Shown piece after piece: positions 16,752 to 27,596 of a stretch of 64,000 nt of DNA. Both the position numbers and the translations under genes were made by a program. The notes under the pieces were generated by a model. The model was not told the origin of the DNA and did not search any database. It saw nothing but the letters and a program-made list of their open reading frames with translations. Location: assembly GCA_022824495.1 (NCBI GenBank), contig JAJDZU010000012.1, forward strand, positions 124,001 to 188,000, read 5' to 3'. Position 1 is the stretch's first letter. The number at the start of each line of letters is the position of its first letter. Source of the DNA: Chloroflexota bacterium (lineage in GTDB: Bacteria > Chloroflexota > UBA11872).

Positions 16752-17609
16752 CTATCCGGGCGTCGGAACCGACCGCACGCACCGAAACCCCAGGTTTCCC
16801 GCGCTGCTATCCGGCGTGTTCGAGCTGCGCGCCGCCACCCGGTACCGGTTGCAGTACGACCGGTGGCACAGATACGACCCGCCCCGCAGCACCCGCCGCT
16901 GACCTTGCGCCGGTCCCTGTGGATTGTTCTGCTCGGCCCGCAGGTGATGGCTGGGACTGAACCAGTCGGCGCACCACTCCCACACGTTGCCCGAGGTGTT
17001 GTACAGACCGAACCCGTTCGGTTTGTAGGCGTCCACCGGCGCGGTAGCCAGCCAGCCGTCGGCCGACGTGTTGACCTCCGGAAACGTGCCCTGCCAGATA
17101 TTGCAGCGGTGCTCGCCCTTGGGCGTCAGCTTGTCGCCCCACGGGTAGCGGCGCTGGTCCAGCCCGCCCCGCGCCGCGTACTCCCACTCCGCTTCCGTCG
17201 GCAACCGTGTCCCCGCCCACTCGCAATAGGCCAGCGCGTCGTTCCACGAGACGTGAATCACCGGATGGTCCATGCGGTCGTCAACGTCCGAACCCGGACC
17301 CTCCGGCGCGGCCCAGGAGGCCCCGCTCACCGGCACCCACCAGGGCGTCGTATCCGGCCGCTGCGGCGTCCGCCGCTTGATCTCCTCGGACGCCAGCATG
17401 TGAAACACATAGCTCCACCCGAACGTCTCCGCCTCGGTCCGGTACCCGCTGGCCCCTATGAACTCGGCGAACTTCGCATTCGTCACGGCCGCGATGTCAA
17501 TCCGAAACGTGTCCACCCGCACTTCCCGCACCGGCCCCTCGCCGTCCGCCGGAAACCCGCTGCGATCCTCCGTCCCCATTCGGTACTCGCCACCACGGAT
17601 CCGCGCCAT
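16752..17609 (-). CDS. Formylglycine-generating enzyme (SUMF1/FGE family)
   Basis: A 285-residue protein of the FGE-sulfatase fold with the full C-terminal catalytic segment RGGSYLCHRSYCNRYR followed by SSNTPDSSAGNLGFRCV. The two copper-binding, active-site cysteines are C248 and C253, at the same five-residue spacing as C336/C341 of human FGE, so this is probably a true FGE and not only a fold relative such as EgtB. FGE oxidises Cys in C-x-P-x-R sulfatases to formylglycine. The upstream extension to 17726 is unlike the family, so the ATG at 17609 (MARIRGGEYRMG) is chosen. No Cys-type sulfatase gene is in the window. Confidence 0.92.
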   Translation of the reverse strand: MARIRGGEYRMGTEDRSGFPADGEGPVREVRVDTFRIDIAAVTNAKFAEFIGASGYRTEAETFGWSYVFHMLASEEIKRRTPQRPDTTPWWVPVSGASWAAPEGPGSDVDDRMDHPVIHVSWNDALAYCEWAGTRLPTEAEWEYAARGGLDQRRYPWGDKLTPKGEHRCNIWQGTFPEVNTSADGWLATAPVDAYKPNGFGLYNTSGNVWEWCADWFSPSHHLRAEQNNPQGPAQGQRRVLRGGSYLCHRSYCNRYRVAARSSNTPDSSAGNLGFRCVRSVPTPG

Positions 17610-17784
17610 CCCGGGCCGCCGGCGGAGCGACTGGGCGACCCGGCCGCTACCGGCTACGCGCGCATCGCCGGCATTTGCGTTCGCGTGCCGTGGAGACTCT
17701 GGCGAACAGCAGGCGTTTTCGCGCATGAGCTATATCTCAAACGAGAGGCGCGAGATCTTAGCCTGCGGAGCCTTCACCCAAGCA

Positions 17785-17813
17785 TTGACTGCGACGCCCC
17801 TATCACCAATACT
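17785..17813 (+). promoter_or_regulatory. Candidate promoter upstream of the NYN nuclease
   Basis: TTGACT (17785-17790) and AATACT (17808-17813) are spaced 17 nt, a good sigma-70 match. Transcription from it would start near 17820 and run through the hairpin at 17884-17917 before reaching the NYN gene. The rest of the 324-nt intergenic stretch (17610-17933) shows no gene; a weaker TTGACT lies at 17846. Confidence 0.45.
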
Positions 17814-17883
17814 CATGTCAATATCTACACTGCGTTCGCACTCGCTTGACTTTGCTCGGCGGGGCGCACGTAAGGCTAGAAGC

Positions 17884-17917
17884 AAGAAAGCCGGGGCGGA
17901 AACGCCCCGGCTTTCTT
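17884..17917 (+). terminator. Perfect 15-bp stem, GAAA tetraloop, in the NYN leader
   Basis: AAGAAAGCCGGGGCG (17884-17898) pairs without mismatch with CGCCCCGGCTTTCTT (17903-17917) around a GAAA (GNRA) loop. The G/C core flanked by A and T runs is a textbook intrinsic-terminator shape. It ends only 16 nt before the GTG of the NYN gene, and no gene upstream on this strand needs a terminator, so it is either an attenuator of the NYN gene or the end of a small RNA of about 100 nt started near 17820. Confidence 0.75.
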
Positions 17918-17933
17918 CGTCTATGAAGATGGA

Positions 17934-18530
17934 GTGACTTTGGCCAGGCTCGCGGTCTTTGTTGACGGCGGATACGTTGAGGGACTGCGCAAGAGGCAGT
18001 TTCACCGCCTACGACTCAGACCTGACATCCAACTGTTGGCCGAACATGTACGCCAAGTCGTCGCCGAGGCAACGCCAGAGCCGTTGGATCTCTTCCGAAC
18101 GTACTACTACACCTGCCCGCCATCCCAGCCTGATCCACCAACAGATGACGACCGCCATCGCACCGCTGGCTATCGCCGCTTTGTCCGAGCCCTGACGCAG
18201 CTACCGCGGTTTCAGGTTCGAGAAGGCCATCTGCGGCTCGACGGCTTCGGCGAAGACGGCCGCCCGCTCTTCACGCAGAAGCAAGTTGACCTGCTACTTG
18301 GACTCGACGCCGCGGAAATAGCCCGAAGCCAGGTCGTCACGCACATTGCGCTCGTCGCCGGCGACGGCGATTTCGTGCCAGTCATGGAAGTGTTGAAGCG
18401 TGAAGCCGTCTCCGTCTGGCTCTTCCACGGCCCTCGCGCCACCTACGCGCACGATCTCTGGCTGGCCGCCGACGATCGCCACGAGATGGATGAAGCGTTC
18501 ATGCGCGATATCGCGCGCGCCCCGGGATAG
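17934..18530 (+). CDS. NYN-domain (LabA/DUF88-type) putative RNase
   Basis: A 198-residue PIN-like nuclease domain protein. The acidic metal-site residues of the NYN family are visible: D11 in LAVFVDGGY, the K-x-V-D motif in FTQKQVDLLLGLD (about 120) and the pair in ALVAGDGDFVPVM (about 146). An internal FRTYYYTCPP segment is also typical. NYN proteins cut RNA in decay or processing. The start is GTG at 17934; a TTG at 17940 with ATGGAG in front is an alternative. A strong terminator-like hairpin lies right upstream, suggesting regulation at the RNA level. Confidence 0.85.
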   Translation: MTLARLAVFVDGGYVEGLRKRQFHRLRLRPDIQLLAEHVRQVVAEATPEPLDLFRTYYYTCPPSQPDPPTDDDRHRTAGYRRFVRALTQLPRFQVREGHLRLDGFGEDGRPLFTQKQVDLLLGLDAAEIARSQVVTHIALVAGDGDFVPVMEVLKREAVSVWLFHGPRATYAHDLWLAADDRHEMDEAFMRDIARAPG

Positions 18531-18572
18531 GAATACTCGGGACTCACGCTCGTCCGGCCATAATGTCCCGCC

Positions 18573-19673
18573 ATGCGCATCACTCGCCTGCGCGCTCATG
18601 CCCTCCGCAACCCCGACCCGGGGCGCGAAGCCATTGCCCTCGTCGTCGTCGAAATCGAGACCGACGAGGGCCTGACCGGCCTTGGATCCGTCGGCGGTTT
18701 TCCCGTTGGTGCGGAGACGATCATCACCCGCCAGTTCGCCCCACTGTTGGAGGGCGCCGACCCGGCGGACATCGAGGAACACTGGGAACGTCTCTACGCC
18801 TCGCTCAACCGCCAGGGTCAACGCGGAACCGCTGTCATGGCCCTCAGCGGCGTGGACCTTGCCCTCTGGGACCTGCTCGGAAAGTCGGTAAATCGACCGG
18901 TGGTCAGCCTGATCGGCGGCGGATCCATCCGCCGGGTGCCGGTCTACCTCAGCTCGCTTTCGCTGCGTGGACGCCAGGACCGGCAGGAGCTGCTGGACGA
19001 GATCGCGCAGGGGCGACGCCAGGGGTTCAGCGCCTTCAAGTACTTCAGCGTGCACGGGCCGGCTGACGGGGAGAAGGGGCGTCAGATCGAACTGGGGGTG
19101 CTGCGCGAGATCCGCTCGATCATCGGGCCTGACGCCGACTTGATGGTGGACGCCCACTTTGGCTGGGATCTGCCATACGCGCGGCGCATGCTGGATCCGC
19201 TGGCCGAAGTGAGCGCCCGCTGGCTGGAAAACCCTATTCCCATCGACGACCTGGCCGGCTACGAAGCCCTGGCCCGCGAAGGCGCCGTCCCGATCGCGGC
19301 GGGCGAGTCCGAACGCACCCGCTTTCCCTTCATCTCGCTCATCAACGCCGGCGTCCATTACCTGCAGCCGGATGTCAACCGCGTCGGCGGCCTGACCGAA
19401 TCGCTGCGCATCTGCGCCCTCGCCGCCAGCCACCAGCGCCCCGTCACGCCCCACCAGGGTTGGCTGCACTCCTGGCACCTGGTTGCCGCGCGCGCCAACT
19501 GTCCGATTGGCGAGTACTTCCCACGTCGCGATCCCCTGCCCGGGAACTCCCTCATCTGGGATGCACTTGAAGGTGAGCCCGAAGCCAGTCAAGGCACGGT
19601 CACCATTCCCGAGAGTTCCGGCTTCGGCTGGACGCTCAACCGCGACAGTCTCGCCCGCTACAAGCCGGATTGA
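18573..19673 (+). CDS. Enolase-superfamily enzyme (mandelate racemase/muconate lactonising type)
   Basis: A 366-residue protein with an N-terminal capping domain (about 1-130) and a TIM barrel. The barrel carries metal ligands in LMVDAHFGWDL (Asp), WLENPIP (Glu) and AAGESERTRF (Glu), the usual second-to-fifth strand pattern, and a late H in VTPHQG that may be the acid/base. The lysine motif on strand 2 is FSAFKYFS rather than K-x-K. Such enzymes dehydrate sugar acids or racemise; the substrate is unknown. It stands between the NYN gene and the mtnA block, 92 nt before mtnA, and could belong to either transcript. Confidence 0.85.
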   Translation: MRITRLRAHALRNPDPGREAIALVVVEIETDEGLTGLGSVGGFPVGAETIITRQFAPLLEGADPADIEEHWERLYASLNRQGQRGTAVMALSGVDLALWDLLGKSVNRPVVSLIGGGSIRRVPVYLSSLSLRGRQDRQELLDEIAQGRRQGFSAFKYFSVHGPADGEKGRQIELGVLREIRSIIGPDADLMVDAHFGWDLPYARRMLDPLAEVSARWLENPIPIDDLAGYEALAREGAVPIAAGESERTRFPFISLINAGVHYLQPDVNRVGGLTESLRICALAASHQRPVTPHQGWLHSWHLVAARANCPIGEYFPRRDPLPGNSLIWDALEGEPEASQGTVTIPESSGFGWTLNRDSLARYKPD

Positions 19674-19765
19674 CCGTCGAGCGGGTCCGGGCAGGCCACC
19701 TGTCGGGCTGCGGGCCGCTGCCGAGGCGCCGATATACTCACCCGCCCGCACGCAACCCCACGGCG

Positions 19766-20824
<1,059 letters not shown>

Positions 20825-20842
20825 CATGCGGAGCTAGCACGA

Positions 20843-21721
20843 ATGCCTGCAATTGGAGTCATCGGCGGCAGCGGCTTCTACGACATGCCCGGCCTGGAAG
20901 ACATTCGCGACGAGGACATCGCGACGCCCTTCGGCGACCCCAGTGACACCATCCGCATCGGCAGCCTGGATGGCGTGGAGGTGGCCTTTCTGCCGCGCCA
21001 CGGTCGCGGCCACCGCATCATGCCCACCGCCGTCAACGCCCGCGCCAACATCTGGGCGCTCAAGTCGCTCGGCGTCCGGTGGCTCATCTCGGTCAGCGCC
21101 GTCGGCAGCATGCGCGAGCACATCGAACCGCTCCACGTCGTCGTGCCCGACCAGCTGATCGACCGCACCCGCCAGCGCCCCATGACCTTCTTCGATACGC
21201 CCGGCCTCGTGGTCCACGTCGGCATGGGCGAACCCTTCTCCGCCCGACTCTCCGCCGTTCTGGCCGAGGCCGCCGAAACCGAGGGCGCCCACGTCCATCG
21301 CGGCGGGAGCTACGTCTGCATCGAAGGGCCGCAGTTCTCAACCCGCGCCGAATCCGAGACCTTCCGCTCCTGGGGCGTCGACGTCATCGGCATGACCGCG
21401 CTGCCCGAGGCGCGCCTCGCCCGCGAAGCCGAGATTTGCTACGCCATCCTGGCCATGGCCACCGACTACGACGTCTGGCACGAAAGCGAAGAGGACGTTT
21501 CGGCCGAAATGGTCATCGCCAACCTCATGGCCAACACCTCGCTCTCCCAGCGCGTCGTCCGCCGCGCCGTTGGCCGGATCCCGACCGACGCATCCGCCTG
21601 CGAGTGCGCCGACGCCCTGGCCACCGCCATCATCACCGCGCCCGACGCCATCCCGCCCGAACTGGCCGAGCGCCACAAGCTCTTGGTCGGCAAATATCTC
21701 AACTCTCCGGCATCGGACTAG
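20843..21721 (+). CDS. mtnP: S-methyl-5'-thioadenosine phosphorylase MtnP
   Basis: MtnP splits methylthioadenosine with phosphate into adenine and methylthioribose-1-phosphate. The 292 residues start with IGVIGGSGFYDMPGLED and show FLPRHGRGHRIMPT (phosphate/ribose contacts), NARANIWALKSLGVRW, GGSYVCIEGPQFSTRAES and VIGMTALPEARLAREAEICYA with the base-site ATDYDVWH. The N in GMTxxPE is T here, and D in TDYD is the purine 6-amino contact typical of MTAP rather than guanosine-type PNP. It lies between mtnA and a PfkB-family kinase. Confidence 0.94.
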   Translation: MPAIGVIGGSGFYDMPGLEDIRDEDIATPFGDPSDTIRIGSLDGVEVAFLPRHGRGHRIMPTAVNARANIWALKSLGVRWLISVSAVGSMREHIEPLHVVVPDQLIDRTRQRPMTFFDTPGLVVHVGMGEPFSARLSAVLAEAAETEGAHVHRGGSYVCIEGPQFSTRAESETFRSWGVDVIGMTALPEARLAREAEICYAILAMATDYDVWHESEEDVSAEMVIANLMANTSLSQRVVRRAVGRIPTDASACECADALATAIITAPDAIPPELAERHKLLVGKYLNSPASD

Positions 21722-21787
21722 ATTCGGTGTGGGCGAGTCACCGGGCTGCAAGCGGCGTTCGCTTGTGGCCGGCATTGAAGGACGTCC

Positions 21788-22708
21788 ATGACTGATTCGG
21801 AACGCCTCGGTCGGGTGGTGGCAATCGGAACCATCGGCCTGGACGACATCGAAACGCCCCAGGCCAGCGCTAACGGCGTGCTCGGGGGATCGGCAACGTA
21901 CGCGTGCCTGGCCTCGCGCCTCTTTGCTCCCACCACCATGTCAAGCGTCGTCGGCCAGGACTTTCCGGCGAGCCACCGCGAACTGCTGGCCGGACGCGAC
22001 ATTGATCTCAGCAGTCTCGAAACCGCGGACGGCCGTACGTTCCGCTGGGGCGGACGCTATGCCGAGAACATGAACGTCCGCGAGACCACCTTTGTCGAAC
22101 TCAACGTGCTGGAGCACTTCGATCCACAAGTACCGCGGCACGCGGTTGCCGACTCCTTTGTCTTCTTGGGGAATACCGATCCGAACATTCAGCTTCGGAT
22201 ACTCGACCAGGTGGTAAACCCCCGCTTCGTTGTCGTCGATTCAATGGATTTCTGGATTGAGGGCAACCGCCAGCAGGTATCGAACGTGTTCTCGCGCTGC
22301 GACTGCGTCGTTCTCAACGATGAGGAAGCGCGGCTCTTCGGTGGCCATGCCAACATCCCGCGAGCCGTGCGCACAATCCTGGACCTCGGACCAACCTATG
22401 TCGTGGTTAAACGCGGCGAATTTGGCGCTGCGCTGGTCAGCGACCACGGCTGGTTCTTCGCGCCCGCCTACCCGCTGGAAGAGGTCGTGGACCCCACCGG
22501 CGCCGGCGACGCCTTTGCCGGGGCTTTCCTCGGCAGTCTGGCCGCCGCGGGCGCGACGGATCAGGCCGCCCTGCGGCGCGCCGTAGTCTATGGAAGCGTC
22601 GTCGCGTCGTTTACAGTTGAGGCGTTCAGCGTGGATCGCCTCGCTGAACTCACCCGTCACGATATCGATTCGCGCTACGTTGAATTCGGCGAATTCGCCG
22701 CCTTCTAG
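21788..22708 (+). CDS. PfkB-family kinase, possible adenosine/nucleoside kinase
   Basis: A 306-residue ribokinase-superfamily protein with [14 protein letters not shown] near the N-terminus, [12 protein letters not shown] and the ATP/anion-hole motif [19 protein letters not shown], in which the GAGD aspartate is the catalytic base. Position is informative: it lies between mtnP and ahcY. AHCY makes adenosine, and its removal pulls that reaction forward, so adenosine kinase is a reasonable guess. Sequence alone does not fix the substrate, and other sugars or nucleosides remain possible. The gap to ahcY is 29 nt with the site GGAGG, so the two are very likely one transcript. Confidence 0.8.
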   Translation: MTDSERLGRVVAIGTIGLDDIETPQASANGVLGGSATYACLASRLFAPTTMSSVVGQDFPASHRELLAGRDIDLSSLETADGRTFRWGGRYAENMNVRETTFVELNVLEHFDPQVPRHAVADSFVFLGNTDPNIQLRILDQVVNPRFVVVDSMDFWIEGNRQQVSNVFSRCDCVVLNDEEARLFGGHANIPRAVRTILDLGPTYVVVKRGEFGAALVSDHGWFFAPAYPLEEVVDPTGAGDAFAGAFLGSLAAAGATDQAALRRAVVYGSVVASFTVEAFSVDRLAELTRHDIDSRYVEFGEFAAF

Positions 22709-22737
22709 CTACCAGACCCACGCCCGGAGGAACTCGT

Positions 22738-24009
<1,272 letters not shown>

Positions 24010-24066
24010 CCGCGCAGGGGCGCGGTTGTTCCGCGAGCACACGCATTGACATCATGGGAGAGCACT

Positions 24067-25299
24067 TTGAGTAGCACCTTCGCGCAGGCTGACCGCCTGC
24101 TGTTTACCTCCGAGTCCGTAACCGAGGGTCACCCCGACAAGCTCTGCGACCAGGTCTCGGACGCGGTCCTGGATGCCTACCTGCGGGCCGATCCCAAGGC
24201 CCGCGTGGCTTGCGAGACCGCGGCCTCCACCGGCCTCGTGCTCGTGTTCGGCGAGATCACCGCCGGCGGCGACAGCGTGGATATCCCCAAGGTCGTGCGC
24301 CGCACCGTCAGCGAAATCGGCTACACCCACTCCGACCACGGCTTCGACGCCGAAACCTGCGGCGTCGCCGTCTCCGTCAACGAACAGTCCGCCGACATCA
24401 AGATGGGCGTCGACGAGGCCCTTGAAGTGCGCGACCTGGACGGCGACTACGCCGAGGTCGAAGGCCTGGGCGCCGGCGACCAGGGAATGATGTACGGCTA
24501 TGCCTGTGACGAAACGCCGGAACTCATGCCCGCGCCCATCGCCCTGGCCCATCGCGCCGCCCGCCAGCTCGCCGCCGTCCGCAAGAACGGCACGCTCCCC
24601 TGGCTGCGGCCCGACGGCAAGTCCCAGGTCACCGTTGAGTACCGCTTTGGTCAACCCGCGCGCGTCGACACGGTCGCGCTGGCCGCCCAGCATGCCGACG
24701 ACATCGACAGCGACACCATCGAGCGCGAACTGATCGAGAAAGTCATCCGCGAGACCGTCCCCGCCGAGTGGGTCGACGACAACACTCGCTTCATCGTCAA
24801 CGGCACCGGCCGCTTCGTCATCGGCGGCCCCATGGGCGATGCCGGGCTCACCGGCCGCAAGATCATCGTCGACACCTACGGCGGCATGGCCCGCCATGGC
24901 GGCGGCGCCTTCTCGGGCAAGGACCCCACCAAGGTCGACCGTTCAGCCAACTACGCCGCCCGCTGGGTCGCCAAGAACGTCGTCGCGGCCGGCCTGGCCA
25001 GCCGCTTCGAGGTGCAACTCGCCTACGTCATCGGCAAGGCCGAACCGGTCTCCGTGAACATCGAGACTTTCGGCACCGGCAAGGCCCCCGACAGCGACAT
25101 CGAAGCCGCCGTCCGCGAGGTCTTCGACCTCCGTCCCGGCGTCATCATCCGCGACCTCGGCCTGCGCCGGCCCCTCTACCGCCAAGTCGCCGCCTACGGC
25201 CACTTCGGCCGCGACGACCTGGCCGACGTCCCCTGGGAACAGACCAACCGCGCTGCTGAACTGGCGCGCTTGTGCTCGGTGGAAGCCGCCATCGGCTGA
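24067..25299 (+). CDS. metK: S-adenosylmethionine synthetase MetK
   Basis: MetK makes S-adenosylmethionine from methionine and ATP. The 410 residues have the start-site motif [22 protein letters not shown], the [12 protein letters not shown] hexapeptide region, [24 protein letters not shown] with the P-loop-like GGP, and [23 protein letters not shown] at 24067 (protein start [10 protein letters not shown]) has GGGAGAG about 5 nt upstream and fits the family N-terminus; a TTG at 24046 would add seven residues. It closes a block that makes, uses and recycles SAM by-products. Confidence 0.95.
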   Translation: MSSTFAQADRLLFTSESVTEGHPDKLCDQVSDAVLDAYLRADPKARVACETAASTGLVLVFGEITAGGDSVDIPKVVRRTVSEIGYTHSDHGFDAETCGVAVSVNEQSADIKMGVDEALEVRDLDGDYAEVEGLGAGDQGMMYGYACDETPELMPAPIALAHRAARQLAAVRKNGTLPWLRPDGKSQVTVEYRFGQPARVDTVALAAQHADDIDSDTIERELIEKVIRETVPAEWVDDNTRFIVNGTGRFVIGGPMGDAGLTGRKIIVDTYGGMARHGGGAFSGKDPTKVDRSANYAARWVAKNVVAAGLASRFEVQLAYVIGKAEPVSVNIETFGTGKAPDSDIEAAVREVFDLRPGVIIRDLGLRRPLYRQVAAYGHFGRDDLADVPWEQTNRAAELARLCSVEAAIG

Positions 25300-25311
25300 C
25301 GGCATGCGGCG

Positions 25312-25809
25312 ATGACAGCGGTCGACGACGTCCTCTCGAACAACGCCCGTTACGCCGCCGGCCTCACTCCCGACGCCGACCACGCCGCGCCGGCCCGCAA
25401 ACTCGCCGTCGTGGCCTGCATGGACGCGCGTCTTGATGTCTTCAGCGTGCTCGGGCTCGAACCCGGCGATGCCCACGTCATCCGCAACGCCGGCGGCGTC
25501 GTCACCGAGGACGTCATTCGCTCCCTCGTCATTTCCCAGCGCCTGCTTGGCACCCGCGAAATCATGCTCATCCACCACACCGACTGCGGCATGCAGACGT
25601 TCCGCGATCACGACCTGAAAGATGCCATCGAAGCCGACACCGGAATTCGCCCACCGTTCGCCTTCGAGCCGTTCGAGGACCTCGAGCAGGATGTCCGCGA
25701 CTCCATCGCCCGCCTCCAGGCCAGCCCCTTCCTCCCCCACCGCGACCGCATCCGCGGCTTCATCTACGACTGCGCCACCGGCCGCCTGACCGAAGTGACC
25801 GCCGCCTGA
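25312..25809 (+). CDS. Beta-class carbonic anhydrase
   Basis: A 165-residue zinc enzyme interconverting CO2 and bicarbonate. The zinc ligands are in VACMDARLD (the C-x-D-x-R start, with the Asp-Arg dyad) and IHHTDCGMQTF (His and Cys); AHVIRNAGGVVTEDVIRSL is the conserved substrate-side helix. It is of the short type found in mycobacteria (Rv1284-like). It follows metK by 12 nt and could be its last cotranscribed gene. A SulP anion transporter is convergent with it, stops 18 nt apart. Confidence 0.92.
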   Translation: MTAVDDVLSNNARYAAGLTPDADHAAPARKLAVVACMDARLDVFSVLGLEPGDAHVIRNAGGVVTEDVIRSLVISQRLLGTREIMLIHHTDCGMQTFRDHDLKDAIEADTGIRPPFAFEPFEDLEQDVRDSIARLQASPFLPHRDRIRGFIYDCATGRLTEVTAA

Positions 25810-25827
25810 CCCGCGCCGGCTACTGCC

Positions 25828-27459
25828 TCAGGCGTCCGCCAGCAACCGCCGTGCGACTCCCTGCGCCTCGTCAATAGTCTTCACATATCGGTCGTCGGAA
25901 ACCTTCTGCAGCGCATTCAGCGCCTGCAGCGTGACCGCAGGTCGCCCTTCCAGGCCCATCACAATCACTTCGGTGTTTTCGGCGATGGCGCTATCGATCA
26001 GCTGCTCCACCACCAGCGCCGCGCTGTCGTCCATGAAGACCGTGTCGGAAAAGTCCAGAATCACGACTTCGTGATCGCGGATGTCCACGCTGATCGTGCT
26101 GATCAGCTTGTTCGCCGAAGCCACCGTGAAGCTGCCCCGCAGCGCCACCAGGCCCACCCGCGCCGAAAACGCATCCACCGTCTCTTCATCGCCCTTGGCG
26201 CCGAAGAAGCTTCGGTCCAGTAGCGGCACCGACACCACGCTGTCCATCTGTAACCGCTCGAACTGCCGCGCGCTCGCCATCCCGGCCGCGATCAGGCCGA
26301 TGGCCACCGCCGTGATCAGGTCCAGGAACACCGTCAGTCCCAGCGTGATCAGCATCACCAGCAGGTGTTCCCGCTGTACCCGGTGGATGCGCGTGAGAAA
26401 CCGCCAGTCGATGATGTCCCAGCCCACCTTCATAAGGATGCCCGCCAGCGCCGCGTGCGGAATTGCCTCCACGTAGCGACCCAGGCCCAGCACCAGCGCC
26501 AGCAGAATGGCCGCCCGCAACGCGCCTGAAACCGGCGTCCGGCCACCCGCCCGCAGGTTCACCACCGTCCCCAGCGTCGCGCCGGCCCCCGGCAGCCCCC
26601 CGATCAATCCCGCCGCCACGTTGCCGATGCCCTGTCCAACCAGTTCCTGGTTCGGGTTGTGACGCGTCCTCGTCATCGAGTCGGCCACCAGCGACGTCAA
26701 GAGGCTGTCGATCGAACCCAGCAGCGCGATGATGATGGCCGGCTGCACCGCGCGCACCAGCACGTCCGGCCCAAGCTCCGGGAACCTGAGGCTCGGCAGG
26801 CCTGTCGGCACATCGCCGATCACCGGCGTATCCGTCAGCCACAACACCCCAAGCAACGTCCCCGCAATGAGCGCCGCCAGCGTGGGCGGCAGGAACTTCC
26901 GCAGCCGGCTCGGCCAGAGAATTCCCACTGCCAATGTCAGGCCGGCAATAGCCAGGGCGCCGAAATTGACGTCCCGTACGGCCGCCGGCCAGGCCTGAAC
27001 CGCTCCCAGCGGCCCGCCCGCGGCTACCTCTGTCCCCAGGAACGGCAACGTCTGCACCAGGATGATGATGATTCCCACCCCGGACATGAAGCCCGAGATA
27101 ACCGAGTAGGGCGTATAGCCAACGAACCGCCCGATCCGCAGCACCCCCAGCGCAATCTGGATCAGCCCCGCCATCACCGCGATCGTGAACGCCTCGGCCA
27201 GGCTCTCCGCGTGCGTCGTCACGATGACGGCCATCGCCACGGCCATCGGACCCGTAGGACCCGAAATCTGCGACCGCGTCCCCCCAAACACCGCCGCGAA
27301 GAACCCCACCGCGATGGCCCCGTACAGCCCGGCAACTGCCCCCAGCCCCGACGCCACCCCAAAAGCCAGCGCCACCGGTAGCCCGACCACCGCCGCGGTC
27401 ACCCCGCCGAACAAATCTCCACGGAGCGTCTGCAGGTCGTAATTGATCTTCACAGGCAC
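25828..27459 (-). CDS. SulP/SLC26 anion transporter with STAS domain
   Basis: A 543-residue inner-membrane transporter. Residues 10-400 hold about 12 hydrophobic segments with the family motifs GLYGAIAVGFFAAVFGGTRSQISGPTGPM near the N-terminus and NQELVGQGIGNVAAGLIGGLPGAG in the middle; residues about 420-540 form a cytoplasmic STAS domain with ILDFSDTVFMDDSAALVVEQ. SulP proteins carry sulfate, bicarbonate or other anions. The neighbouring beta-carbonic anhydrase favours bicarbonate, but the genes are convergent and not in one operon, so this is only suggestive. Confidence 0.93.
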   Translation of the reverse strand: MPVKINYDLQTLRGDLFGGVTAAVVGLPVALAFGVASGLGAVAGLYGAIAVGFFAAVFGGTRSQISGPTGPMAVAMAVIVTTHAESLAEAFTIAVMAGLIQIALGVLRIGRFVGYTPYSVISGFMSGVGIIIILVQTLPFLGTEVAAGGPLGAVQAWPAAVRDVNFGALAIAGLTLAVGILWPSRLRKFLPPTLAALIAGTLLGVLWLTDTPVIGDVPTGLPSLRFPELGPDVLVRAVQPAIIIALLGSIDSLLTSLVADSMTRTRHNPNQELVGQGIGNVAAGLIGGLPGAGATLGTVVNLRAGGRTPVSGALRAAILLALVLGLGRYVEAIPHAALAGILMKVGWDIIDWRFLTRIHRVQREHLLVMLITLGLTVFLDLITAVAIGLIAAGMASARQFERLQMDSVVSVPLLDRSFFGAKGDEETVDAFSARVGLVALRGSFTVASANKLISTISVDIRDHEVVILDFSDTVFMDDSAALVVEQLIDSAIAENTEVIVMGLEGRPAVTLQALNALQKVSDDRYVKTIDEAQGVARRLLADA

Positions 27460-27596
27460 TCGCGTATTCCGCTGAAGCTGGACAATTCGCGCCTAAAGCT
27501 ACCCGTCCTTGCCCACCGGCGCTGGCGCCAAATGCCCCGCCCCTGCCCGCGCCGCATAATGGCCGCTCAATCCGCCGTGCCCCAAGGACCCTGGCC

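Noticed and set aside
16752..17609. EgtB or other FGE-fold sulfoxide synthase
   Set aside because: EgtB has an N-terminal DinB domain and lacks the C-x4-C catalytic pair; this protein has the pair and no DinB domain.
18294..19751. Minus-strand frame of 485 codons opposite the enolase-superfamily gene
   Set aside because: Shadow of the NYN and enolase-superfamily genes; no conserved motif.
25804..25833. GCCTGA/TCAGGC inverted repeat between carbonic anhydrase and SulP
   Set aside because: Both arms are the final Ala-stop codons of convergent genes (GCC TGA), so the symmetry arises from coding, and there is no T tract.
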